A stretch of 64,000 nt of DNA from Beijerinckia sp. 28-YEA-48 (GCF_900104955.1 NZ_FNSI01000001.1:4622001-4686000), one strand, 5' to 3'. Positions 9,101 through 18,731 are shown, counted from the stretch's first letter. A program made the numbers and translations. The notes: generated by a model from the sequence alone, not told the origin.

Positions 9101-9793
9101 ATGACGAAATATCTTCTGGTCAGCTTCAAGACATGCCCATGGGTGCAGCGGGCGGCGATCGTCTTGCGCGAGAAGAAGGCCGAATTCGAATTCACCCATA
9201 TCGATCAGAACAATCGACCCGATTGGTTCCTGGCCATTTCTCCGCACAAAAAAGTGCCGGTGCTGCGTATCGACGATAAGGTGTCGCTGTTTGAATCCAA
9301 CGCGATCGCCGAATATCTCGACGAGACGATCGCGCCGCGCTTGCACCCCGACGATCCCGTGGTGCGCGCGCTCAATCGTGCCTGGACAGATTATCTGCCG
9401 ACCTTCGCCAGCGCCGTGACCAGCCTCGCCTATGCCGCGAGCGAGGCGGACTACACCCAAAACGTCCGCGATCTTTCGGTGCCGTTCCAGCGGCTGGACG
9501 ATGCGCTTGGCAATCAGGGAGATGGGCCCTTCTTCAACGGTGTGCGCTATTCCTTGGTCGATGCGGCCTATGCGCCGTTTCTGCAGCGATATTTTTTCCT
9601 CGATCGGATCAAGCCGATCGGCGTCATCGAAAAGTTCCCGCGTCTGCAGGCCTGGGGCCAGGCGCTCGTCGCGCGCCCGTCGACGCATTCTTTTCCGGCG
9701 GCGGAATTCGAGGCTACGTACCGGTCTGTCTTGAAGCAGCGGCAGAAATGGCTGGCGCAATTCATTGCGCCAGATGCGGTCGCGGCGGCTTGA
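9101..9793 (+). CDS. Glutathione S-transferase family protein
   Basis: A 230-residue cytosolic GST. An N-terminal thioredoxin-like domain (about 1-80) contains SFKTCPWVQRAAIVLREK, with Cys12-Pro13 at the active-site position of omega/beta-like GSTs. The cis-Pro segment is KKVPVLRIDD, and LFESNAIAEYLDE binds glutathione. The C-terminal helical domain contains GPFFNGVRYSLVDAAYAPFL. GAGGAAA stands before the ATG. No operon partner is evident. It could be a glutathione-dependent reductase or a detoxifying transferase; the substrate is unknown. Confidence 0.9.
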   Translation: MTKYLLVSFKTCPWVQRAAIVLREKKAEFEFTHIDQNNRPDWFLAISPHKKVPVLRIDDKVSLFESNAIAEYLDETIAPRLHPDDPVVRALNRAWTDYLPTFASAVTSLAYAASEADYTQNVRDLSVPFQRLDDALGNQGDGPFFNGVRYSLVDAAYAPFLQRYFFLDRIKPIGVIEKFPRLQAWGQALVARPSTHSFPAAEFEATYRSVLKQRQKWLAQFIAPDAVAAA

Positions 9794-9862
9794 GCGGGGC
9801 CTGGCTTTCGCGGTGACGGTGGACGCCCGTAACGCGCGATTGCTATCGGCGGGGTCTCCGAA

Positions 9863-9872
9863 TTATCTATAA
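9863..9872 (+). promoter_or_regulatory. BioR box upstream of bioR
   Basis: The decamer TTATCTATAA exactly matches the known BioR operator of Hyphomicrobiales. It ends three bases before the bioR ATG. The overlapping TATAAA could serve as a -10 element, which would make the bioR mRNA nearly or fully leaderless. The position predicts autorepression. Confidence 0.85.
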
Positions 9873-9875
9873 AAG

Positions 9876-10532
9876 ATGACGACAGCCAAAGACGACACGC
9901 TCGCGGTGCGGATCAGCAAGGTACTGGCCGAGCGCATTATCGCGGGCGCCATCGCGCCGGGCGTGAGGCTCGGCCAAGACCATATTGCCGAGGAATTTGG
10001 CGCCAGCCATGTGCCGGTACGCGAAGCTTTTCGCCGTCTCGAGGCGCAGGGGCTCGTCGTCAGCGAGCCGCGCCGGGGCGTTCGGGTGGCTGGTTTCACC
10101 GTCGAAGAGGTCAAGGAGGTCGCGGAAATGCGCGCCGCGCTGGAAGTGCTGGCGCTGCGTCATGCTGCGCCGCATCTGACTAAGGCTTTGTTAGATCAGG
10201 CGGAAGAGGCGACGCGGGCCGGCGACAAGGCCACCGATGTGCAGGCCTGGGAGCAGGCTAACCGGCATTTCCACCGCCTCATCCTGACGCCCTGCGCTAT
10301 GCCACGCCTGTTGAAGGCGATCGACGACCTGCACACTGCCAGCGCCCGCTTCCTGTTTTCAGGTTGGCGGGCCGAATGGGAGGCGCCGACCGATCGGGAT
10401 CATCGGGCGATTCTCACTGCGCTGCGGGCCGGGCAGGTGGAGACGGCCGGATTGGTGCTTGGCCGACATGTCCAAACGATCGGCCAGAAGCCCTGGCAAA
10501 CCAGTCGCTTGCGCTCCACCGCGCGCAGCTGA
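9876..10532 (+). CDS. bioR: GntR-family biotin regulator BioR
   Basis: A 218-residue GntR/FCD-type regulator. The N-terminal winged helix-turn-helix (about 10-75) includes HIAEEFGASHVPVREAFRRL and RGVRVAGF. The C-terminal FCD-like all-helical ligand domain contains EMRAALEVLALRHAAPHL and the HFHRLIL segment. It is assigned to BioR because an identical BioR operator precedes both this gene and bioY-bioB downstream. In Agrobacterium and Brucella, BioR represses biotin synthesis and uptake. There is no Shine-Dalgarno between the operator and the ATG, so translation may be leaderless. Without the operators it would only be called a GntR regulator. Confidence 0.9.
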   Translation: MTTAKDDTLAVRISKVLAERIIAGAIAPGVRLGQDHIAEEFGASHVPVREAFRRLEAQGLVVSEPRRGVRVAGFTVEEVKEVAEMRAALEVLALRHAAPHLTKALLDQAEEATRAGDKATDVQAWEQANRHFHRLILTPCAMPRLLKAIDDLHTASARFLFSGWRAEWEAPTDRDHRAILTALRAGQVETAGLVLGRHVQTIGQKPWQTSRLRSTARS

Positions 10533-10604
10533 TGAAGGCCTCTGCGGCCAAGCTCTTGCAATTCCTCGCCGTCTGTGGACTCTTTTAGCGATAGAGTTAG
10601 AAAA

Positions 10605-10614
10605 TTATCTATAA
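10605..10614 (+). promoter_or_regulatory. BioR box overlapping the bioY-bioB promoter
   Basis: A second exact TTATCTATAA. Its right half plus the next T forms TATAAT at 10610-10615, a perfect -10 hexamer, so BioR binding would directly cover the promoter. The bioY ATG follows at 10636 with GGAAGAG before it. Confidence 0.85.
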
Positions 10615-10635
10615 TTTTGCGATGGAAGAGTAGCG

Positions 10636-11205
10636 ATGCATGACATTGGTGTGCGGCCGGTCGAAAGCCGCGCCGTCTGGTCTTTCCCTCTCACCGTGGT
10701 CGCTGGTGCGGCCGTCATGACCTTGGCTGCCAAGGTGCAGGTTCCGTTCTGGCCGGTGCCGATGACCCTGCACACCTTGGCGGTGATGGGCTTCGCGGTC
10801 GCCTTCGCGCCGCGCCGCGCCGTCGCGATTTTCCTGGCCTATCTGGCGGCGGGTGCCGCCGGCCTGCCGGTCTTTGCAGGCTCGCCGGAACGTGGCATCG
10901 GGCTCGCCTATCTGGCAGGTCCCACCGGCGGCTATCTCGCCGGCTATCTCTTGGCGTCTGGCCTTGTCGGCCGGCTCGCCTCCGGCAAAGGCACGCTGGG
11001 TCGTTTCGCGGCCATGCTCGCCGGGCTGGCGGTGGTCTATGCCCTTGGCGTCGCCTGGCTCGCGGTCTATGTGCCCGCCGGTCAACTGTTCGCCGTCGGT
11101 GTCGCGCCGTTTCTACTCGGCGATCTCGTCAAGATTGCTCTTGTCGCTGCTGGCTGCAGTCTGTTGCCGGCTCTCTTCGCGCGCTTGCGGGATAAACGTT
11201 CATGA
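10636..11205 (+). CDS. bioY: Biotin transporter BioY
   Basis: A 189-residue membrane S-component of an ECF-type biotin transporter with about six transmembrane helices. The signature region is [18 protein letters not shown] near the N-terminus, followed by [18 protein letters not shown]. BioY can work alone or with BioM/BioN, which are not in this window. It is controlled by the BioR box at 10605 and overlaps bioB by four bases (ATGA), so the two are translationally coupled. This arrangement joins biotin uptake to the last step of synthesis. Confidence 0.95.
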   Translation: MHDIGVRPVESRAVWSFPLTVVAGAAVMTLAAKVQVPFWPVPMTLHTLAVMGFAVAFAPRRAVAIFLAYLAAGAAGLPVFAGSPERGIGLAYLAGPTGGYLAGYLLASGLVGRLASGKGTLGRFAAMLAGLAVVYALGVAWLAVYVPAGQLFAVGVAPFLLGDLVKIALVAAGCSLLPALFARLRDKRS

Positions 11206-12176
11206 GTGCCGCGGATGAAACGATCCGGCACGATTGGACGGTTGACGACATCGTCGCGCTGCATGACCTGCCGCTGCTGGAATTGGTAGGCCGCGCCAAT
11301 GCTGTACATCGCCAGCATCACGATCCCAACAAAGTGCAACGGGCGAGCCTGTTGTCGATCAAGACCGGGGGATGTCCGGAAGATTGCGGCTATTGCTCGC
11401 AATCGGCGCATCACCGCGAGGTGAAGCTGACGCGCGACAAGCTGATGAACCCGCAACAGGTGATCGCGCTGGCGACGACAGCGAAAGCGGCGGGCGCGGA
11501 TCGCTTCTGCATGGGCGCAGCGTGGCGTCAGGTCCGCGATGGCAAGGAGTTCGATGCGGTCATCGACATGGTCAAAGGCGTGCGCGCGCTCGGCATGGAA
11601 GCTTGCGTGACGCTGGGCATGTTGCAGCCGCATCAGGCCGAGCGCCTCGCTGACGCCGGGCTCACCGCCTACAATCACAATCTCGATACGAGCCCAGAAT
11701 TCTACGGAAAGATCGTGTCGACGCGCACCTATCAGGATCGTCTCGACACGCTGGCGACCGTGCGTTCCTTCGGTATCGATCTGTGTTGCGGCGGTATCAT
11801 CGGCATGGGGGAGACGATCCGCGATCGCGCTTCGATGCTGCACGTGTTGGCGCAAATGGATCCACATCCCGAGAGCGTGCCGATCAATGCGCTGGTGGCT
11901 GTCGCGGGAACGCCGCTGGCACACCGCTCGCGCATCGATCCGCTCGAACTGGTGCGCATGGTGGCGACGGCTAGGATTGTGATGCCGACATCGACGGTGC
12001 GGCTGTCCGCCGGTCGTTCACATCTCAACCGTGAAGCACAGATTCTCTGCTTGATCGCCGGCGCGAATTCGCTGTTCTACGGTGACACGCTGCTGACGAC
12101 ACCGAATGCTGATCTTGGCGAAGACGCGGATCTGTTCGCGGCGATCGCAGAGCCGGAAAGTGTCCCCGCTGCTTGA
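11202..12176 (+). CDS. bioB: Biotin synthase
   Basis: A radical-SAM biotin synthase of 324 residues that inserts sulfur into dethiobiotin. The [4Fe-4S]/SAM motif is CPEDCGYC with Cys58, Cys62 and Cys65. Other family marks are [20 protein letters not shown] and the late [11 protein letters not shown], with the arginine that ligates the [2Fe-2S] cluster. It follows bioY with an ATGA overlap. bioF, bioD and bioA are absent here, so the cell either makes dethiobiotin from genes elsewhere or salvages it. Expression is presumably repressed by BioR. Confidence 0.97.
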   Translation: MSAADETIRHDWTVDDIVALHDLPLLELVGRANAVHRQHHDPNKVQRASLLSIKTGGCPEDCGYCSQSAHHREVKLTRDKLMNPQQVIALATTAKAAGADRFCMGAAWRQVRDGKEFDAVIDMVKGVRALGMEACVTLGMLQPHQAERLADAGLTAYNHNLDTSPEFYGKIVSTRTYQDRLDTLATVRSFGIDLCCGGIIGMGETIRDRASMLHVLAQMDPHPESVPINALVAVAGTPLAHRSRIDPLELVRMVATARIVMPTSTVRLSAGRSHLNREAQILCLIAGANSLFYGDTLLTTPNADLGEDADLFAAIAEPESVPAA

Positions 12177-12205
12177 CATCGCGACGGGCGTGGTTTCAGA
12201 CTGTG

Positions 12206-12325
12206 CCCATTCCAGGGAGATCCCCGGCAAGGGGCTGAGAAACCGCTGGCACGCCGGACATCGTCCGGATGAACGCGCGGAAATCCTTAGAACCTGATCC
12301 GGTTCATACCGGCGTAGGGATTGGA
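12206..12325 (+). promoter_or_regulatory. TPP riboswitch (THI element)
   Basis: A thiamine pyrophosphate riboswitch before thiO. The conserved cores are visible: GGGGCTGAGA (12231 onward) and AACCTGATCCGGTTCATACC with GGCGTAGGGA after it. P1 can form between 12206-12213 and 12317-12324, P2 between AGGGA and TCCTT, and an extra stem CCGGAC/GTCCGG lies on the P3 side. It leads into a hairpin that masks the thiO ribosome binding site. Confidence 0.95.
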
Positions 12326-12361
12326 TTTCGCCCCGCTCGCCACTCGCACGAAGCGCTCGAT

Positions 12362-12386
12362 CTCCTCCCCGGCGCCGTCCGAGGAG
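12362..12386 (+). promoter_or_regulatory. Hairpin masking the thiO Shine-Dalgarno
   Basis: CTCCTC at 12362-12367 is the exact complement of GAGGAG at 12381-12386, which is the Shine-Dalgarno five bases before the thiO ATG at 12392. It looks like the expression platform of the TPP riboswitch, acting on translation start. No poly-T terminator is visible. The pairing is seen in the sequence; control by it is inferred. Confidence 0.65.
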
Positions 12387-12391
12387 TTGCG

Positions 12392-13591
12392 ATGCGAGGC
12401 CCACCCACCACCACCCTACGGCGTTTTCGTCAGAACGTCCAAGATGAGAACACGCCTGCGGCGCAGGATGTGCCGAGGTCGACTGACATTGCCATTATTG
12501 GTGGTGGTCTGATCGGCCTGTCGATTGGCTGGCGCCTGGCGCGCCGTGGTCTCGACGTTACGTTGTTCGAACGCGGCAGCATCGGGCAGGGCGCGAGCCT
12601 TGCCGCCACCGGCATGCTGGCCGCCGCCGCCGAACTTGAACCCGGCGGCGAGACGCATCTGGCCTTGGCCCTGGAAAGCCAGCGGCTGTGGCCCGACTTT
12701 GCACGCGCGCTTGAAAACGAAGGCGGCGTTGATATCGACTATCGCGCCGATGGCGTTCTGCTGGTGGCGCTTGGCCGCGAGGAGGTCGATCGTCTGCGCA
12801 TGCGCTACGATCTGCAACAACGCGCCGGCCTTGAGACGCAGTGGCTCAATGGCCCGCAATGCCGGAGCCTGGAGCCGGGCCTCAAACCTTCCGTCACCGC
12901 CGGCATTCTCTGTCCCGCTGATCATCAAGTCGATCCGCCACGCGTTATGGCGGCGCTGCGCCAAGCCTATCTGGCGCAGGGCGGCCAGCTTGTTGAGCAT
13001 TGTGAGGCGCACCTGGAGTTGGCGGGCGGCAAAGCCGTTGGTGTGGCGACGCAGTATGGCGTGTGCCCCTCTCGCATTGTCATCGCGGCCGAGGGCGCTT
13101 GGACAAAGCTCGCGGGCCTCGACATTCCCGTGCGGCCGCTGAAGGGGCAATCATTGGCGTTGCGTCCTGCGTCAGGCCCAGCACCGCTGTCGCGCATGGT
13201 CTGGACCGAGCAGATTCATTTTGCGCCCAAGAGCGATGGGACTTTGATCGTCGGCGCCACGATGGAGGAATGCGGCTTCGACGACAGCGTCACCGCCGGC
13301 GGTGTCTACGCTTTGCTCGAAGGGGCGCGGCGCGCACTTCCTGCTGTCGAAGAAATGCCGTTGGAGGCCGTATGGTCCGGCTTCCGCCCGACTTCAATCG
13401 ACGATGCGCCAATCCTCGGCGATACCGGCATCTCGGGCCTGCTCGTTGCCACGGGCCATCACCGCAACGGCTATCTGCTGGCGCCCGTCACAGCGGTCGC
13501 GATCGAACAGTGTGTCATCGACACTCACATCACTGGGCCAGCCGCTGAGTTCGGCCCGTCCCGTTTCGCACCCGTGGGAGCCCGCTCATGA
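12392..13591 (+). CDS. thiO: Glycine oxidase ThiO
   Basis: An FAD-dependent glycine oxidase of 399 residues. It makes the dehydroglycine used by ThiG for thiazole formation. The dinucleotide-binding motif is IIGGGLIGLSIGWRLARRG, followed by GASLAATGMLAAAAE. The C-terminal part has VWSGFRPTSIDDAPILG and the substrate-contact region GHHRNGYLLAP. The start is placed at 12392 because GAGGAG stands five bases upstream; an earlier ATG at 12269 lies inside the riboswitch. It leads thiO-thiS-thiG-thiE, all tightly overlapped. thiC is not in this unit. Confidence 0.93.
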   Translation: MRGPPTTTLRRFRQNVQDENTPAAQDVPRSTDIAIIGGGLIGLSIGWRLARRGLDVTLFERGSIGQGASLAATGMLAAAAELEPGGETHLALALESQRLWPDFARALENEGGVDIDYRADGVLLVALGREEVDRLRMRYDLQQRAGLETQWLNGPQCRSLEPGLKPSVTAGILCPADHQVDPPRVMAALRQAYLAQGGQLVEHCEAHLELAGGKAVGVATQYGVCPSRIVIAAEGAWTKLAGLDIPVRPLKGQSLALRPASGPAPLSRMVWTEQIHFAPKSDGTLIVGATMEECGFDDSVTAGGVYALLEGARRALPAVEEMPLEAVWSGFRPTSIDDAPILGDTGISGLLVATGHHRNGYLLAPVTAVAIEQCVIDTHITGPAAEFGPSRFAPVGARS

Positions 13592-13800
13592 AGCTGATCG
13601 TTAATGGCCAGAGCCGCGACAGCGCTGCCCAAACACTCGATGCGCTCTGGCACGAGGAGACCGCCGAACTCGATCTGCCAGGGCCGAAGGGCTTTGCCAT
13701 CGCACTGAACGGCAAGGTGGTGCGGCAGGCCGATTGGGCCAAGACGCCTTTGTCCAATGATGACCGCGTGGAAATCATCCGCGCCTTTGCGGGAGGTTGA
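13588..13800 (+). CDS. thiS: Sulfur carrier protein ThiS
   Basis: A 70-residue ubiquitin-like sulfur carrier starting [11 protein letters not shown] and ending in the essential Gly-Gly (AFAGG), which is adenylated and thiocarboxylated before sulfur transfer to the thiazole. It overlaps the thiO stop by four bases and is followed one base later by thiG. Length and terminus are normal. Confidence 0.95.
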   Translation: MKLIVNGQSRDSAAQTLDALWHEETAELDLPGPKGFAIALNGKVVRQADWAKTPLSNDDRVEIIRAFAGG

Positions 13801-13801
13801 T

Positions 13802-14565
<764 letters not shown>

Positions 14566-14569
<4 letters not shown>

Positions 14570-15189
14570 GTTTTGCGAACAGATTGCCGGACCAATTGCT
14601 GGTCGTTACCGACCGGCATCAGGCGTCACGAGATTTGCCGGATGTGATCTCGGCGCTCCTTGCTGGCGGTGCGCGCTGGATCTGGTTTCGTGATCGCGAT
14701 CTTGCCGCAGCGGAACGCCGCGCCTTGGCGTTGCGTCTGTATGAATTGACGCAAGTCGCAGGGGCCATGCTGACCATTGGCGGCGATATTGGGCTCGCCG
14801 CCGAGGTGGGCGCGCAAGCGGTGCATCTGTCGCCTACTGACGACGTGCCTGCGGCTCGCGCGCTGCTTGGCGCTGATGTGCTGGTTGGCATCTCGGCCCA
14901 CAACGAGGCCGATATTCAGGCAGCGCTCGCGGCCGGTGCCGACTATGTCACCTTGAGCCCGATTTTCCCTACTGCCAGCAAGCCGGGCTACGGCCCGGCT
15001 TTGGGTCCGGGGATGCTACGGCGGGCCAGCGCGCTCGGCCTGCCGATCCTGGCGCTTGGCGGTATCACCACGGATCGCGCTTCCGCCTGTCAGGCAGCGG
15101 GGGCCGCTGGCGTTGCGGTGATGGGCGAGGCGATGCGCGCCGATGATCCCGCAGCACTCGTTCGCAGCTTCCGCGCGCATGTGTCTTAA
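14566..15189 (+). CDS. thiE: Thiamine-phosphate synthase ThiE-like (divergent)
   Basis: A 207-residue TIM-barrel protein of the ThiE/TenI family that would couple HMP-PP and thiazole phosphate. The GTG start overlaps the thiG TGA, and the frame is otherwise open far upstream inside thiG. The late motif [17 protein letters not shown] and the phosphate loop LALGGIT are good ThiE features. The middle deviates: the usual QxR(D/E)K motif is WFRDRD, the Asn-Asp segment reads TIGGD, and HLGQ is HLSPTDD. It may therefore be a divergent ThiE or a TenI-like protein. Confidence 0.8.
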
Positions 15190-15193
15190 GCCG

Positions 15194-15898
15194 CTAAAGC
15201 CCGAGATAGGCCTGGCGCACACGTTCGTCGGCGAGCAGTTCGGCGCCGGTGCCCGATAGGGTGACGCGGCCGTTTTCGAGCACATAGGCGCGGTTGGCGA
15301 TCTTCAGCGATACGGCGACATTCTGCTCGACCAGCACACAGGTCATGCCGGCGGCGTTGAGCGCGCGGATGGCTTTCAACACGTCGTGGACGATGGAAGG
15401 GGCGAGGCCGAGTGACGGCTCGTCGAACATGATCAGCTCTGGCTCGCCCATCAGGCAGCGGCCGATGGCCAGCATCTGTTGTTCGCCGCCCGACAGCGTA
15501 CCGGCGGCCTGGCCGAGGCGCTCCGACAATTTCGGGAACATCGCTTCGACCCGCTCGCGATTGCGGGCGCGGCTGGCCCGCGCGCGCGGCAGCATGGCGC
15601 CCATGTCGAGATTCTCTGCCACGGTGAGCGAGGGGAACACCTGTCGCCCTTCGGCCACCTGGCCGATGCCGAGATTGCAGACGAGATGGCTCGGCAGGCC
15701 GGCGATCTCCTTGTCGTGGAAGCGGATGCGGCCGTCCGCTGGCTTGATCATGCCACCGATGGTGCGGATCAGCGAAGTCTTGCCGGCGCCGTTGGCGCCG
15801 ACGATGGCGACGATGGTGCCGGCTTCGACTTCGAGGCTGACATCGTCGAGAGCCTGGGCGTCACCATAGAAGACATCGAGGTTTTCGACTGTGAGCAT
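15194..15898 (-). CDS. livF: LIV-type ABC transporter ATP-binding protein LivF
   Basis: A 234-residue ATPase subunit of a branched-chain-type amino acid importer. Walker A is GANGAGKTS, the signature is LSGGEQQM, and Walker B is ELIMFDEPSLGLAP. The start is the ATG at 15896-15898, which overlaps the livG stop; a GTG one codon earlier is also possible. It is the last gene of livH-livM-livG-livF. Confidence 0.93.
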   Translation of the reverse strand: MLTVENLDVFYGDAQALDDVSLEVEAGTIVAIVGANGAGKTSLIRTIGGMIKPADGRIRFHDKEIAGLPSHLVCNLGIGQVAEGRQVFPSLTVAENLDMGAMLPRARASRARNRERVEAMFPKLSERLGQAAGTLSGGEQQMLAIGRCLMGEPELIMFDEPSLGLAPSIVHDVLKAIRALNAAGMTCVLVEQNVAVSLKIANRAYVLENGRVTLSGTGAELLADERVRQAYLGL

Positions 15899-16620
15899 CA
15901 CAGGTCCTCCACGCCGAGATAGGACTCGATCACCGCGCGTTCGCGCAAAACGGTGTCAGGCGCGCCCTGCGCGATCACCGCGCCGTGCTGGAGGACGAGA
16001 ATGCGCGAGGCGAGTGCGGTGACGGCGCGCATCACATGCTCGATCAGCAAAATGGTGAGGCCGGTGCGATTGAGATCGCGCAGGATGGAGACGATGCGGT
16101 CGGTTTCCATCGGCCGCAGGCCGGCCATCACTTCATCGAGCAGCAGAAGTTTGGGTTTCGTCGCCAAGGCGCGGGCGACTTCCAGGCGCTTGCGGTCGGG
16201 TAAAGTCAGGCTCGAAGCGGTTTGCATGCGTTTGGTGGCGAGATCGAGCTGTTCCAGGATGTCCCGCGCCACGGTGCGCGCTTCGCCGATCGTTTTGGCA
16301 TGCAGCAAAGCGCCGATCACCACATTGTCCTCAACGGTGAGGGCGGGAAACGGCTTCACCAGTTGGAACGTGCGGCCGATGCCGCGCCGGGCGATCTCGT
16401 CGGCGCGCCGGCCATCGATTGGCTGGCCATCGAAATGGATCGACCCGCTGTCCGGCGTCATGGCACCAGCGATCATGTTGAAGAGCGTGGTCTTGCCGGC
16501 ACCATTGGGTCCGATCACCGCGAAGATTTCGCCGGGTTCTACGTCGAAGCTCACTTCGCTTACCGCAGTCAGGCCGCGAAAGCGTTTGGTGACATGGGTA
16601 ACAGAGAGCAAGCCGGTCAT
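15898..16620 (-). CDS. livG: LIV-type ABC transporter ATP-binding protein LivG
   Basis: A 240-residue ATPase subunit with Walker A GPNGAGKTTLF. The signature region is shifted to SLTLPDRKRLEVARAL, which is usual for LivG and replaces LSGGQ. Walker B is KLLLLDEVMAGL. LivG normally carries an insert relative to LivF, as seen here. It overlaps livM upstream and livF downstream by a few bases, indicating one transcript. Confidence 0.93.
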   Translation of the reverse strand: MTGLLSVTHVTKRFRGLTAVSEVSFDVEPGEIFAVIGPNGAGKTTLFNMIAGAMTPDSGSIHFDGQPIDGRRADEIARRGIGRTFQLVKPFPALTVEDNVVIGALLHAKTIGEARTVARDILEQLDLATKRMQTASSLTLPDRKRLEVARALATKPKLLLLDEVMAGLRPMETDRIVSILRDLNRTGLTILLIEHVMRAVTALASRILVLQHGAVIAQGAPDTVLRERAVIESYLGVEDL

Positions 16621-17615
16621 TTGCCTGCTCTGTCGAGGCGAAGATAGCGGGCGAGCCAGGGCCAGACGCCTGAGGGCCGCAGCGAAATGATGATCATGAG
16701 GATGAGGCCGTAGAAGATCGATTTGGCGCCGGGAACGTTCAGGCCCGAGCTTTGGATGAAGGTCGTGAGGCCTTCTCCCAAGGGCGTCAGAATGATGGCG
16801 CCAACGATCGGGCCGAAGATCGTTCCCAGTCCACCGATGATCGGCGCGAGAATCAGCTCGATTGAACGGCTAATGTCGAAGATCTGCGACGGAAACAGGT
16901 TGCGATAGTAGAAGCCATAAAAGACGCCACCGACAGAGGTCATGCCGGCGGAGATCAGCATGGCGATCATGCGCACGCGAAAGACATCGATTCCTACGGC
17001 CTGCGCCGCCAGCGGATCTTCACGCACGGCGAGCCAGCGATAGCCGAGTGGGGATTGCCGCAGCCAGGCCACGAGCGCCGTTGCCGCCACAGCCAGCGCC
17101 AGCGCCACATAGTAGAAAAAGCCGACGCCGCCGTTCAGATTCCACCAATCGTGCGCCGTTGGGCTGACGGGCAGGAACAGGCCGCCGGAAGCACCCGTGA
17201 TTTGCAGATGGTCGAAGCCGATGCGCGTGAATTCAGCGAAGGCGATGGTGAGCAGGGCGAAATAGACACCTTCGACACCGAAACGCCAACCGAGCCAGCC
17301 GACGATCAGTCCGGCTGACGCGGCAACGGCGATGGCAATAAAGACGCCGATCCAGGGACCGATGCCGAACAGCAGCCAGAGCGTCGTCGCTGTATAGGCG
17401 CCGAGGCCCAGGTAAAGGGCGTGGCCAAGCGACAATTGGCCGGCGAAGCCCATCAGCAGATTCCACGCCTGGCCGAGATAGGCGAAATAAAGCACCAGGA
17501 TGAGAACCGACAGCAGATAGCGGTCGACGACAAATGGCGCCACGATGAAAGCCAGCAACAGCAGCAGACCAAGCCATATCCCGTGCCGGGGCATCTGCGT
17601 CCAAAGCGTATTCAT
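16617..17615 (-). CDS. livM: LIV-type ABC transporter permease LivM
   Basis: A 332-residue inner-membrane permease with about nine or ten hydrophobic helices. The conserved LIV region is YLGQAWNLLMGFAGQLSLGH near the N-terminus. The EAA-like loop is GYRWLAVREDPLAAQAVGID. Late segments GGLGTIFGPIVGAIIL and LMIIISLRPSGV are standard. Its ATG overlaps the livH stop by four bases. Confidence 0.93.
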   Translation of the reverse strand: MNTLWTQMPRHGIWLGLLLLLAFIVAPFVVDRYLLSVLILVLYFAYLGQAWNLLMGFAGQLSLGHALYLGLGAYTATTLWLLFGIGPWIGVFIAIAVAASAGLIVGWLGWRFGVEGVYFALLTIAFAEFTRIGFDHLQITGASGGLFLPVSPTAHDWWNLNGGVGFFYYVALALAVAATALVAWLRQSPLGYRWLAVREDPLAAQAVGIDVFRVRMIAMLISAGMTSVGGVFYGFYYRNLFPSQIFDISRSIELILAPIIGGLGTIFGPIVGAIILTPLGEGLTTFIQSSGLNVPGAKSIFYGLILMIIISLRPSGVWPWLARYLRLDRAGK

Positions 17616-18478
17616 AGGCGGCGCCCCATGAGGCCTTGGGGGCGCAGGATCAGCACCAGAATTAGCAAGCCGAAGGAGAACATGCTTTTCATCGACGGCT
17701 GAATGAAGAAACCCGCGAGCGCTTCCGACACGCCAATCAGGACACCGCCGACCAAGGCGCCGGCCATGGAGCCCAAGCCGCCGATGATGACGATGACAAA
17801 GGCCATCAAGGTGTAGGACGGGCCGAGGCTCGGAGAGGCGTCGGCAATCGTCTCCATCAAGGCGCCAGCGGCGCCGATGCAGACGAAGCCAACCCCGAAC
17901 GTGACGGCATAGAGTTGTTTGACGTTGAGCCCGACAACGGCCGCGCCTGTGAGATTATCGGCGCAGGCGCGGATCGCGGTTCCGGTGCGCGTGTAGCGAA
18001 AGAACAGAAATAGGAGCGCCGAGACCGCGAGCGCGGCGCAAGCCGCCAGCACTCGCACCTTGTCGAGGATCAACGGGCCCAGCTCGTAGCTGTCGAAGCT
18101 ATAGGACAGATTGACCGGCCGCGCGTCCGGCCCAAAGGCAATCAGCAGTCCATTGACGACTACCGTCGCCAGTCCGACGAGAAGGATGAATTGCTCGTGT
18201 TCGGCGCGGCCAATGAACGGATTGATCAAAGTTCGCTGCAACACATAGCCGAGGACAAAAAAAGCCACGGCGATTGGCAGAAGTGAGATCAACGGATCGA
18301 GATGGAGCATTTCGAACATGACGAAGGCGGCATACATCGCCACCACGGCGAATTCGCCATGGGCGAAATTGACGACGCGCATGACGCCGAAGATCACCGA
18401 CAGGCCAAGCGCCATCAAACCATAGACGAGACCGGTCAGCAGGCCTTGAACGATGATATTCAAGGTGATGGCCGTCAT
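17612..18478 (-). CDS. livH: LIV-type ABC transporter permease LivH
   Basis: A 288-residue permease with about eight helices. It begins with the hydrophobic TLNIIVQGLLTGLVYGLMAL and FGVMRVVNFAHGEFAVVAMY, both typical of LivH. The EAA-like loop contains TGTAIRACADNLTGAAVVGL. It is the first permease gene after the binding protein at 18732, separated by about 250 bases that hold a palindromic repeat. Confidence 0.93.
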   Translation of the reverse strand: MTAITLNIIVQGLLTGLVYGLMALGLSVIFGVMRVVNFAHGEFAVVAMYAAFVMFEMLHLDPLISLLPIAVAFFVLGYVLQRTLINPFIGRAEHEQFILLVGLATVVVNGLLIAFGPDARPVNLSYSFDSYELGPLILDKVRVLAACAALAVSALLFLFFRYTRTGTAIRACADNLTGAAVVGLNVKQLYAVTFGVGFVCIGAAGALMETIADASPSLGPSYTLMAFVIVIIGGLGSMAGALVGGVLIGVSEALAGFFIQPSMKSMFSFGLLILVLILRPQGLMGRRL

Positions 18479-18574
18479 GACGTACTGATCCTCAAATCTT
18501 GAGTCCTCGATAACTTAGTCCTGAAGGGGCGCTTTGCGATAGGCGAAACAAGTAGTCTATGGCCGAAGCCGGAG

Positions 18575-18710
18575 TGTCATCCCGGGCGCCGAAGGCGACC
18601 CGGGAACCAGGGACCAAAAGGCGCGAACGCCAATCGGCGATAGCTCGAAGTAACGCAGCCTTTGACTCCTGGATCCCGGATCGCGCCGTTGGCGCGTCCG
18701 GGATGACACA
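18575..18710. repeat. Long imperfect palindrome between livH and its binding protein gene
   Basis: The left arm begins TGTCATCCCGGGCGCC and the right arm ends TCCGGGATGACACA. Inner parts also match (ACCAGG against CCTGGAT). Together they form an imperfect palindrome of about 136 bp in an otherwise non-coding gap. Such elements are common dispersed repeats in Bradyrhizobium and its relatives. It probably partly terminates or stabilises mRNA between the binding-protein gene and the permease genes. Confidence 0.75.
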
Positions 18711-18731
18711 GAGGCTGCGGCTCGACGCTGC

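Noticed and set aside
12269-12391. N-terminal extension of ThiO
   Set aside because: It lies inside the TPP riboswitch, and the GAGGAG site fits only the ATG at 12392.
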